Below, in pieces: positions 1 through 5,906 of a stretch of DNA of 6,873 nucleotides. Below the pieces are notes generated by a model. It searched no databases. It saw nothing but the letters and a program-made list of their open reading frames with translations, and had not been told where the DNA came from. The DNA is taken from assembly GCA_946481495.1 (NCBI GenBank), contig CAMLNW010000148.1:1-6873 (forward strand), given 5' to 3'. Each line of letters opens with the position of its first letter. Position 1 is the first letter of the stretch. Source of the stretch: an uncultured Actinomycetes bacterium (lineage in GTDB: Bacteria > Actinomycetota > Thermoleophilia > Solirubrobacterales > Thermoleophilaceae). The translations under genes and the position numbers were made by a program.

Positions 1-585
1 GAAGCGCCGCATGCCGGCGTCGATGGACCCCTGAAGGCTCGGGAACAGACTGCGCTGCTTGCGGCCGTCGCGTTCGTCGGCCTCGCCCCGAGCGCCAGCG
101 CAGCGGCGAACACCAGCGCGACCAACGGCGGCGGCGCCGTCGCCGGCACGCCGATGAGCAAGCTGACCGCCGCCGGCTCGAAGGCAAAGCTGACCAGCAC
201 CGGCCTCGCGATCCCGCCCGCCAATGCGCCGGCGAAGGTCCAGGCGGCGATCCGCGCCGGCAACAAGATCGCCAAGAAGCCCTACAAGTGGGGCGGCGGT
301 CACGCCATCCTCAACGACAGCGGCTACGACTGCTCGGGGTCGGTCAGCTACGCGCTGCGCGGCGGCCGTCTGATGACCAGTGCGATGGCATCGACCGGCT
401 TCATGTCCTGGGGCCGTCGCGGGCCCGGCCGCTGGATCACGATCCGCGCCAATGGCGGTCACGTCTACATGCTGATCGCCGGCCTGCGCTTCGACACCAG
501 CGCCCGCGGCATCGGCGGCTCGCGTTGGACCGCCCAGATGCGCTCGCCACGCGGCTTCGTCGCAACGCACCCCGCCGGGCTCTAG
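1..585 (+). CDS. Secreted NlpC/P60-like cysteine endopeptidase, 5' end unresolved
   Basis: Probable cell-wall hydrolase of the NlpC/P60 type, which cleaves peptide stems of peptidoglycan outside the membrane. The frame is open from the left edge to TAG at 583-585. Counting from the internal ATG at 154, the catalytic motif GYDCSGSVSY places Cys60 (codon 331-333), and the second conserved block GGHVYMLIAG gives His103 (codon 460-462). The upstream tryptophan/glycine motif PYKWGGGHA precedes the Cys as in this family. The third polar residue is unclear; Asp114 is a candidate. Residues encoded at about 31-105 look like a signal peptide: LKARE, a hydrophobic core ALLAAVAFVGLA, then an AxA-type site in PSASAAA. 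A start at ATG 154 would discard this export signal, so I extend the frame leftward. No ATG, GTG or TTG lies in frame between 1 and 153; the start is a CTG at 31 or lies outside the window. The substrate is inferred from the family only. Confidence 0.75.
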   Translation, partial: EAPHAGVDGPLKAREQTALLAAVAFVGLAPSASAAANTSATNGGGAVAGTPMSKLTAAGSKAKLTSTGLAIPPANAPAKVQAAIRAGNKIAKKPYKWGGGHAILNDSGYDCSGSVSYALRGGRLMTSAMASTGFMSWGRRGPGRWITIRANGGHVYMLIAGLRFDTSARGIGGSRWTAQMRSPRGFVATHPAGL

Positions 586-603
586 CCCGCCACTCCTTCC
601 ATC

Positions 604-639
604 GGCCCGCCGTCCCGCTCTCCGCGCGGGCGGCGGGCC
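604..639 (+). terminator. GC-rich stem-loop, probable terminator of the NlpC/P60-like gene
   Basis: The arms GGCCCGCCG (604-612) and CGGCGGGCC (631-639) pair perfectly. After a bulged T at 613, CCCGC (614-618) pairs with GCGGG (626-630), leaving a 7-nt loop. The hairpin starts 19 nt after the TAG stop at 583-585. There is no U-tract after it, so it is not a textbook intrinsic terminator, but U-less strong hairpins are common at gene ends in high-GC actinobacteria. The terminator role is inferred from position and stability. Confidence 0.5.
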
Positions 640-659
640 CTCGGGGGTCGAATGGAGCT

Positions 660-683
660 TTGACCACACCCTGGTGTGGTCAA
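660..683. promoter_or_regulatory. Perfect 24-bp palindrome upstream of lhr, candidate operator
   Basis: The half-site TTGACCACACC (660-670) is followed by CT and the exact reverse complement GGTGTGGTCAA (673-683). Eleven of eleven positions match, and the centre is only 2 bp, which suits binding by a dimeric repressor better than an RNA hairpin. Its right edge is 54 bp before the lhr ATG. Each arm begins, on its own strand, with TTGACC, which resembles a -35 element, but I find no convincing -10 at 16-18 bp spacing. It is less GC-rich than its surroundings. It could alternatively act as a second terminator hairpin for the upstream gene. Regulator unknown. Confidence 0.5.
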
Positions 684-737
684 TCGTCCCTCGGGCGGTC
701 GGAGGCGCCACCAACGCGCGGTACGCTCGAAGGTTCC

Positions 738-3700
738 ATGCCTACGGCCGCGCTCGATTCGTTCACTCCGCAGGTAAGCGACTGGTTCGCGCGCTCGTTC
801 GAGGCGCCGACCGAGGCGCAGGCCCAGGCGTGGCCGGCGATCGCCGGCGGCGAGAACGTCCTGGTGTCGGCGCCGACCGGGTCGGGCAAGACGCTTGCGG
901 CGTTCCTCTGGGGCCTCGACCGGCTGGTCGCGGACCCGCTGCCCGAGGGCGAGAAGCGCACCCGCCTCGTCTACGTCTCGCCACTGAAGGCGCTCTCCTA
1001 CGACGTCGAGAAGAACCTGCGCGGGCCGCTGAAGGGGATCGGCGGCGACGTCACCGTCGCGATCCGCACCGGCGACACACCGCAGAAGGAGCGTCAGGCG
1101 ATGCTGCGCACGCCGCCAGACGTGCTGATCACGACGCCGGAGTCGCTCTACCTGATGCTGACTTCGCGAGCGCGGGAGTTCCTGACCGGGGTCGAGTGGG
1201 CGATCGTTGACGAGATCCATGCGGTCGCCCAGACCAAGCGCGGCGCCCACCTCGCGCTGACGCTCGAGCGGCTCGACCACCTCGCGCACGGCGGCGACCC
1301 CGCCACGCCCGGCATCCAGCGGATCGGCCTCTCGGCGACCCAGCGTCCGCTCGAGGAGGTCGGCCGCTTCCTCGTCGGCACGGGGCGCAAGTGCAAGATC
1401 GTCGACACCGGCGTCCGCAAGCCGCTCGACCTGAGGATCCAGGTGCCAGTCGACGACATGCGCGAGCCGGGGGCGCACGACGTGACCGATCCGGCCGTCG
1501 GCGGTCAGGGCACCGCCGCGGGCGGCGGCGACCTGATCGGAGTCGGCCGCGACAACGGCGCCGGCGATCCGGCAGACGAGCCGCCGGGGGCCGAGGGACT
1601 GCCGTCGCTCGACCCGCAGGCCGGTGTCGAGGCCCCCTACGCCGACCCGCTCGCCGGCACGGGATTCGGCGACGACCCCAACGCCGCTACTCGCCGCTCG
1701 ATCTGGCCGGCGATCTACCCCGAGCTCCTGGAGCTCGTCCAGTCGCACACCTCGACGATCATCTTCGTCAACGCCCGCCGCGCCGCCGAGCGGCTGGCGG
1801 TCCGACTCAACGAGCTCGCCGGCGGGGATGGAGCCCCGGCCGACATCGCCCGCGCCCACCATGGCTCGCTCGCGCGCGAGGAGCGGCTGATCGTCGAGGA
1901 GCTGCTGAAGTCCGGCGAGCTGCCCTGCCTGGTCGCCACTTCGTCGCTGGAGCTCGGCATCGACATGGGGGCCATCGACCTCGTGCTGCAGGTCGAGTCG
2001 CCGAAGTCGGTCACCGCCGGGCTGCAGCGGATCGGCCGCGCCGGACACAACGTCGGCGACATCTCGAAAGGGCGGATCTTCCCGAAGTTCCGCGCCGACC
2101 TGCTCGAGTGCGCGGTCGTCGCGAAGCGGATGCGCGCGGCGGAGATCGAGACGACGGTGATCCCGCGCAACCCGCTCGACGTCCTCGCCCAGCAGATCGT
2201 CGCGCTGGTCGCGTCGCCGCCGATCGGCGAGGACGGCAAGGCGACGACGGCAAGCGACGACGACGGCCCCGGCGGCGAGGAGTGGAGCGTCCCCGAGCTG
2301 CACGAGCTGGTCCGCCGCGCCTACCCATACTCCGACCTGCCGCGCGAGCTGCTCGACCAGGTGCTCGACATGCTCGACGGCCGCTACCCCTCGGAGGAGT
2401 TCTCCGACCTGCGCCCCCGCATCGTCTGGGACCGCGTCGCCGACACGATCCGCGCGCGCAAGGGCGCGCGGCAGCTCGCGATCACCAACGCCGGCACGAT
2501 CCCCGACCGCGGCCTCTACAGCGTCAACCTGCCCGACGGCAGGCGGGTCGGCGAGCTCGACGAGGAGATGGTCTACGAGGCCCGCCCCGGCCAGACGTTC
2601 CTGCTCGGCGCGTCGACCTGGCGGATCGAGGAGATCACCCGCGACCGCGTGATCGTCACCCCCGCGCCCGGCGCCCCCGGCGCGATCCCGTTCTGGAAGG
2701 GCGACGGGATCGGCCGCCCCGCCGAGCTGGGCCGCGCCATCGGCGAGTTCTCGCGCTGGGCGGTCGACCGCGAGCCGGCCGAGCTGATCGACGGCGGCTA
2801 CGACCTCGACGAGCGCGCCGCCAAGAACCTGATCGCCTACCTGCGCGAGCAGCAGGAGGCGACGCGCGTCGTGCCGTCGGACCGGACGATCGTCGTCGAG
2901 CGCTTCCGCGACGAGATCGGCGACTGGCGGCTCTGCGTGCTGTCGCCGTTCGGCGGACGCGTCCACTCGGCCTGGGCGCTCGCGCTCTCCGCCCGGATCC
3001 GCGACGAGTTCGGGCTCGAGTCCGACGCGATCTGGTCCGACGACGGGATCATCGTCCACCTGCCCGACGCTGACGAGCCGCCGAGCGCCGACCTGATCCT
3101 GGTCGAGCCCGACGCCGTCGAGGACCTGATCGTCGGCGAGCTGTCGGCCTCCGCCCTCTACGGCGCCCGCTTCCGCGAGAACGCCGCCCGCGCGCTGCTG
3201 CTGCCGCGCGCCTACCCGGGCAAGCGCACGCCGCTCTGGCAGCAGCGACTGAAGGCGCAATCGCTGCTCGAGGTCGCCAAGCGCTACGGCCAGTTCCCGA
3301 TCGTGCTCGAGACCTACCGCGAGTGCCTGCGCGACGTGCTCGACCTGCCCGGCCTGGAGAACCTGCTGCGCGGACTACACACGCGCGAGCTGTCGCTGGT
3401 GGAGGTCGAGACCCAGCGCGCGTCGCCGTTCGCCTCGTCGCTGCTGTTCGACTACGTCGCGACCTACATGTACGAGGGCGACGCGCCGAACGCCGAGCGG
3501 CGCGCGGCGGCGCTGTCGCTCGACCGCGACCTGCTGCGCGAGCTGCTCGGCCAGGAGGAGCTGCGCGAGCTGATCGACCCGGCAGCGCTGGAGGAGGTCG
3601 AGGCCGACCTCCAGCACCTGAGCGAGCGCACCCAGGCCGCCAACTCCGACGCGCTCCACGACGTCCTGCGCGGCGTCGGCGACCTCACGGCGGCCGAGGC

Positions 3701-5381
3701 GCAGCAGCGCTGCCTCGGCGCGGTCTCGGCCGAACGGATGCTGCTCGACCTCGGCCGGGAGCGGCGCGCGATCGAGATGCGGATCGGCGGCGAGGAGCGC
3801 TGGATCGCGGCCGAGGACGCCGGCCTCTACCGCGACGCCTTCGGCGCCGTGCCGCCCGGCGGCCTGCCCGACGCCTTCCTGGAGAGCGTCGAGGCGCCGT
3901 TCGAGCGGTTGGTCCGCCGCTACGCGCGGACCCACGGCCCGTTCACGACCCGCGAGCTACAAGACCGTTACGTAGTCGACCCGACTGCGGTGCTGAAGGC
4001 GCTCGAGGGCGCCGGCGCGCTGGTCCGCGGCGAGCTGCGCCCCGGCGGCAGCGAGCGCGAGTGGTGCGACCCAGAGGTGCTGCGCCGCCTGCGCCGCGCC
4101 TCGCTCGCCTCGCTGCGCAAGGAGGTCGAGCCGGCCGAGCAACAGGCGCTCGCCCGCTTCCTGCCGGCCTGGCAGGGCGTCGACGCTTCGCCCGCCTCGG
4201 GCGCGGGGCCGGACCGCCTGCGCGAGATGCTGGTTCCGCTCCAGGGGCTCGCGCTCGCTCCCGCCGTCTGGGAGCAGGACGTCCTGGCGCGCCGCACCGG
4301 CGCCTACTCCCCCGCCTGGCTCGACCAGCTCTGCGCCGGCGGCGAGATCGTCTGGGTCGGCGCGGGCCCGCTCGGCCGTAACACAGGCAAGGTCGCGTTT
4401 TACTTCCGCGACGACGCCCGCTGGCTCGGCCCGCCGCCGTTCAAGGGCGACGCCCCTGTGGGCGCCATTCACGACGCGATCCGTTTACGGCTCGCCAGCG
4501 GCGCCGCCTTCTGGACCGACCTGATCGCCGACGTTGCGGGTACGGAGCCAACAGAGCTTCAGGAGGCCCTCTGGGATCTCGTCTGGGCCGGCGAGGTGAC
4601 CAACGACGCCTTCGCTCCGCTGCGCGCACCGCGCCTATCGCTGGCCAACGCTCGCCGCGAGGCGTCGCGCCGCTTCGCCCGCCGCCGCCGGCCTGGCGCA
4701 CCACAAGTCCAGGGCCGCTGGTCGCTGACCGCCAACCTCTTCCGCGACCCGCCCGCCCACGGTCCGCGCCTGCGCGCCCAGGCCGAGTTGCTGCTCGAGC
4801 GCTACGGGATCGTCACCCGCGAGACCGTCCTCGCCGAGGGCATCCCCGGTGGCTTCTCCTCCCTCTACAGCGAGTTCGCCAACCTCGAGACGCTCGGCAC
4901 CGCCCGCCGCGGCTACTTCGTCGAGGGTCTCGGCGGCGCCCAGTTCGCCCTACCGGCCGCGATCGAGCGGCTCCGTGGCCTACGCGCTGACGATCCCGCC
5001 GGCCCGCTCGTCCTCGCCGCCACCGACCCGGCCAACCCGTTCGGCGCCACCCTCCCGTGGCCGAAGCGCGACGACAACCGCCGCGCCGCCCGTGTCGCCG
5101 GCGCCCACGTCGTCACCATCAACGCCGACCCAGTCCTCTACGCCGAGCGCTCCGGCAAGGGCCTGATCACCCTCCAAGACTCATTCATGCCCGACGGCAC
5201 ACCCGCCCCCTGGCTCGCCGAAGCTCTTCAGGCCCTCGCCGACCACGTCCGCCGTGGCCACATCAAGCGCCTCGCCCTCGAGCGCTTCGACGGCGACCCC
5301 GTCGTCGGCTCCCCCTTCGAGCCCCTCCTCGTCGACGCCGGCTTTACTCAGGGTCCTCGCCGCCTGACCCTGAGCGCCTGA
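738..5381 (+). CDS. lhr: Lhr family ATP-dependent 3'-5' DNA helicase, full length
   Basis: Large superfamily 2 helicase that translocates 3'-5' on single-stranded DNA and unwinds duplexes during DNA repair. The protein has 1547 residues, close to the E. coli and mycobacterial Lhr lengths (about 1500-1540, from memory). Visible motifs: TEAQAQAWPAI 25-35 (Q-like), SAPTGSGKT 44-52 (Walker A), YVSPLKAL 79-86 (Ia), TTPESL 132-137 (Ib), DEIH 158-161 (II), LSAT 198-201 (III), IIFVNARRAAE 341-351 (IV), VATSSLELGIDMG 399-411 (V), QRIGRAGH 430-437 (VI). Downstream come the Lhr winged-helix and beta-barrel core; Trp628 in GASTWRI may be the DNA-stacking Trp described for mycobacterial Lhr (unaligned). 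Then the hallmark block FPIVLETYRECLRDV (853-867) and VEVETQRASPFASSLLF (888-904), and an AlkZ-like C-terminal region with RRGYFVEGLGGAQFA (1390-1404). The ATG at 738 is preceded by GAAGG (729-733, 4-nt spacing) and gives the expected N-terminus. Oddities are a long linker at about 243-320 and a smaller insertion at about 492-515. The 3' end overlaps a convergent small gene. Confidence 0.96.
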   Translation: MPTAALDSFTPQVSDWFARSFEAPTEAQAQAWPAIAGGENVLVSAPTGSGKTLAAFLWGLDRLVADPLPEGEKRTRLVYVSPLKALSYDVEKNLRGPLKGIGGDVTVAIRTGDTPQKERQAMLRTPPDVLITTPESLYLMLTSRAREFLTGVEWAIVDEIHAVAQTKRGAHLALTLERLDHLAHGGDPATPGIQRIGLSATQRPLEEVGRFLVGTGRKCKIVDTGVRKPLDLRIQVPVDDMREPGAHDVTDPAVGGQGTAAGGGDLIGVGRDNGAGDPADEPPGAEGLPSLDPQAGVEAPYADPLAGTGFGDDPNAATRRSIWPAIYPELLELVQSHTSTIIFVNARRAAERLAVRLNELAGGDGAPADIARAHHGSLAREERLIVEELLKSGELPCLVATSSLELGIDMGAIDLVLQVESPKSVTAGLQRIGRAGHNVGDISKGRIFPKFRADLLECAVVAKRMRAAEIETTVIPRNPLDVLAQQIVALVASPPIGEDGKATTASDDDGPGGEEWSVPELHELVRRAYPYSDLPRELLDQVLDMLDGRYPSEEFSDLRPRIVWDRVADTIRARKGARQLAITNAGTIPDRGLYSVNLPDGRRVGELDEEMVYEARPGQTFLLGASTWRIEEITRDRVIVTPAPGAPGAIPFWKGDGIGRPAELGRAIGEFSRWAVDREPAELIDGGYDLDERAAKNLIAYLREQQEATRVVPSDRTIVVERFRDEIGDWRLCVLSPFGGRVHSAWALALSARIRDEFGLESDAIWSDDGIIVHLPDADEPPSADLILVEPDAVEDLIVGELSASALYGARFRENAARALLLPRAYPGKRTPLWQQRLKAQSLLEVAKRYGQFPIVLETYRECLRDVLDLPGLENLLRGLHTRELSLVEVETQRASPFASSLLFDYVATYMYEGDAPNAERRAAALSLDRDLLRELLGQEELRELIDPAALEEVEADLQHLSERTQAANSDALHDVLRGVGDLTAAEAQQRCLGAVSAERMLLDLGRERRAIEMRIGGEERWIAAEDAGLYRDAFGAVPPGGLPDAFLESVEAPFERLVRRYARTHGPFTTRELQDRYVVDPTAVLKALEGAGALVRGELRPGGSEREWCDPEVLRRLRRASLASLRKEVEPAEQQALARFLPAWQGVDASPASGAGPDRLREMLVPLQGLALAPAVWEQDVLARRTGAYSPAWLDQLCAGGEIVWVGAGPLGRNTGKVAFYFRDDARWLGPPPFKGDAPVGAIHDAIRLRLASGAAFWTDLIADVAGTEPTELQEALWDLVWAGEVTNDAFAPLRAPRLSLANARREASRRFARRRRPGAPQVQGRWSLTANLFRDPPAHGPRLRAQAELLLERYGIVTRETVLAEGIPGGFSSLYSEFANLETLGTARRGYFVEGLGGAQFALPAAIERLRGLRADDPAGPLVLAATDPANPFGATLPWPKRDDNRRAARVAGAHVVTINADPVLYAERSGKGLITLQDSFMPDGTPAPWLAEALQALADHVRRGHIKRLALERFDGDPVVGSPFEPLLVDAGFTQGPRRLTLSA

Positions 5382-5580
5382 ACAGGGATGGTGGGAGCGG
5401 ACGCCCCAGCCTCCGGTCTCTCCGGCTCAGATAAGTGCAGAGCGCGATGCCGGACCCGAGAGACAACGGCGCAATGATCATCGCCTCCAGCTCATTGGGC
5501 TCGCCCTTCGTCAAGACAAAGCCAACAGCGTAAATCACAAGCGCAAGCGCCAAGCCCAAGTTCGCGTTCTTAACGTTCAT
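5344..5580 (-). CDS. Small two-helix membrane protein of unknown function (78 aa)
   Basis: I do not recognise the family. The 78-residue product has a first hydrophobic helix at about residues 8-23 (GLALALVIYAVGFVL region), a short polar turn KGEPNELE, a second helix at about 33-50 (MIIAPLSLGSGIALCTYL region), and then a strongly basic tail SRRDRRLGRP ending in an acidic GGEDPE. By the positive-inside rule the tail is likely cytoplasmic. The ATG is backed by an excellent Shine-Dalgarno, AGGAG, seven bases upstream. It lies 18 bp downstream of the 71-residue gene on the same strand, so the two probably share a transcript. Its last 38 bp overlap the end of lhr on the opposite strand. The upstream two thirds has about 50% G+C against about 70% in the flanks, suggesting acquisition by transfer. 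Real coding status is supported by the ribosome binding site, the paired arrangement and clean membrane topology, but no homology was checked. Confidence 0.7.
   Translation of the reverse strand: MNVKNANLGLALALVIYAVGFVLTKGEPNELEAMIIAPLSLGSGIALCTYLSRRDRRLGRPLPPSLFRRSGSGGEDPE
5347..5374. terminator. Perfect inverted repeat at the convergent gene ends
   Basis: CTCAGGGTC (5347-5355) and GACCCTGAG (5366-5374) form a 9-bp perfect stem with a 10-nt loop. It lies in the last codons of lhr, ending 5 bp before the lhr TGA is complete, and equally in the last codons of the opposing 78-residue gene (stop TAA at 5344-5346 read on the - strand). Position at a convergent junction suggests a bidirectional terminator or RNA 3'-end structure. 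No T-tract follows on either strand, so this is an inference from symmetry and location. Confidence 0.35.
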
Positions 5581-5587
5581 AGCAGAT

Positions 5588-5592
5588 CTCCT
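5588..5592 (-). promoter_or_regulatory. Strong Shine-Dalgarno of the 78-residue membrane protein gene
   Basis: On the - strand the 18 bp between the two small genes read as GCTATTAGGAGATCTGCT before the ATG. AGGAG is 7 nt from the start codon, which is optimal spacing. It is the best ribosome binding site in the window and the main evidence that the short gene is translated. Confidence 0.7.
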
Positions 5593-5598
5593 AATAGC

Positions 5599-5814
5599 TT
5601 ATATGATCGTCGCTATCTCCACAAGACGTGCCGCCAGGCAGAATGCGGCGGCCATATAGCCGGCATTCACAACCTCCCGCTCATACTCGTCACGGCCTCG
5701 CCGACCTAGCGCTCCCACCAAACCGGCTACGAATCCGCCCAGGACCATGCCGACCCCAACGGCAGTCGCAGACGCCTCGAAAAGCGCGCTGAGTGGCCCT
5801 GGATCCAGTTCCAT
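5599..5814 (-). CDS. Small Gly/Ala-rich membrane protein of unknown function (71 aa)
   Basis: I do not recognise the family. The 71-residue product has a glycine-rich hydrophobic helix at about residues 15-36 (VGVGMVLGGFVAGLVGAL region, with several small-residue spacings that favour helix packing), a charged cytosolic-type loop GRRGRDEYEREV, and a second helix at about 49-71 (AGYMAAAFCLAARLVEIATII region). The helical-hairpin form superficially recalls ATP synthase subunit c or small holins, but I see no diagnostic residue for either. ATG 5814 is the only ATG that keeps the first helix; upstream in frame there is only a CTG before a stop at 5839-5841. No strong Shine-Dalgarno precedes it. 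It is the first gene of a two-gene - strand unit and is divergent from the glycosylase gene, with 92 bp between the starts. The 3' part lies in the low-GC segment. Confidence 0.62.
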   Translation of the reverse strand: MELDPGPLSALFEASATAVGVGMVLGGFVAGLVGALGRRGRDEYEREVVNAGYMAAAFCLAARLVEIATII

Positions 5815-5906
5815 GCCCAGACTCTGCCGCGAGCCGACTCACGACAGACCGCGCCGTAGCTACAACACCGCACAACCAGGCAAACAGACGCCTACGATCA
5901 TCAAAG
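5815..5906. promoter_or_regulatory. Divergent intergenic region between small membrane gene and nei-like gene
   Basis: These 92 bp must hold the start signals for both the - strand pair and the + strand glycosylase gene. On the + strand TACGAT (5893-5898) fits the actinobacterial -10 pattern TANNNT and ends 8 bp before the ATG at 5907, which would give a leaderless or nearly leaderless mRNA; no good -35 is visible about 17 bp upstream and no Shine-Dalgarno precedes the ATG. An 8-bp palindrome GTAGCTAC lies at 5856-5863 and overlaps a TAGCTA that could serve as a - strand -10, again with a poor -35. All promoter assignments here are inference. Confidence 0.3.

Noticed and set aside
1..34. Possible end of an upstream gene (frame 2, TGA at 32-34)
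   Set aside because: Only ten codons are visible and no motif can be read; it cannot be separated from chance.
638..695. Direct repeat CCCTCGGG at 638-645 and 688-695
   Set aside because: Only 8 bp and GC-rich, so expected by chance in this composition. It flanks the palindrome, but there is no sign of a mobile element.
288..737. N-terminal extension that would make Lhr 1697 residues
   Set aside because: The extension is Arg-rich, overlaps the NlpC/P60-like gene out of frame, and runs through the terminator hairpin and palindrome. ATG 738 has a ribosome binding site and gives the expected N-terminus.
586..737. LexA box or PafBC-type motif (TGTCRGTG-N8-TANNNT) upstream of lhr
   Set aside because: No GAAC/GTTC dyad was seen, and the bases 8 bp before TACGCT (722-727) do not resemble TGTCRGTG. 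The same check upstream of TACGAT at 5893 also fails.
1391..3073. 560-codon open frame on the + strand in another frame of lhr
   Set aside because: Extremely Arg/Pro/Ala-rich translation with no motif, produced by GC-rich codon bias in lhr.
582..3260. 892-codon open frame on the - strand opposite lhr
   Set aside because: It is antisense to the unambiguous helicase domains. The translation is Arg/Asp/Leu-rich with no recognisable motif, as expected for a mirror frame in high-GC coding DNA.
5602..5607. TATGAT, a near-consensus -10 on the + strand
   Set aside because: It lies inside the end of the - strand 71-residue gene, has no -35 at proper spacing, and no + strand gene starts within 290 bp downstream.
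5793..5906. 38-residue N-terminal extension of the glycosylase
   Set aside because: The family needs Pro at position 2 as the free N-terminal nucleophile, so the start must be ATG 5907.
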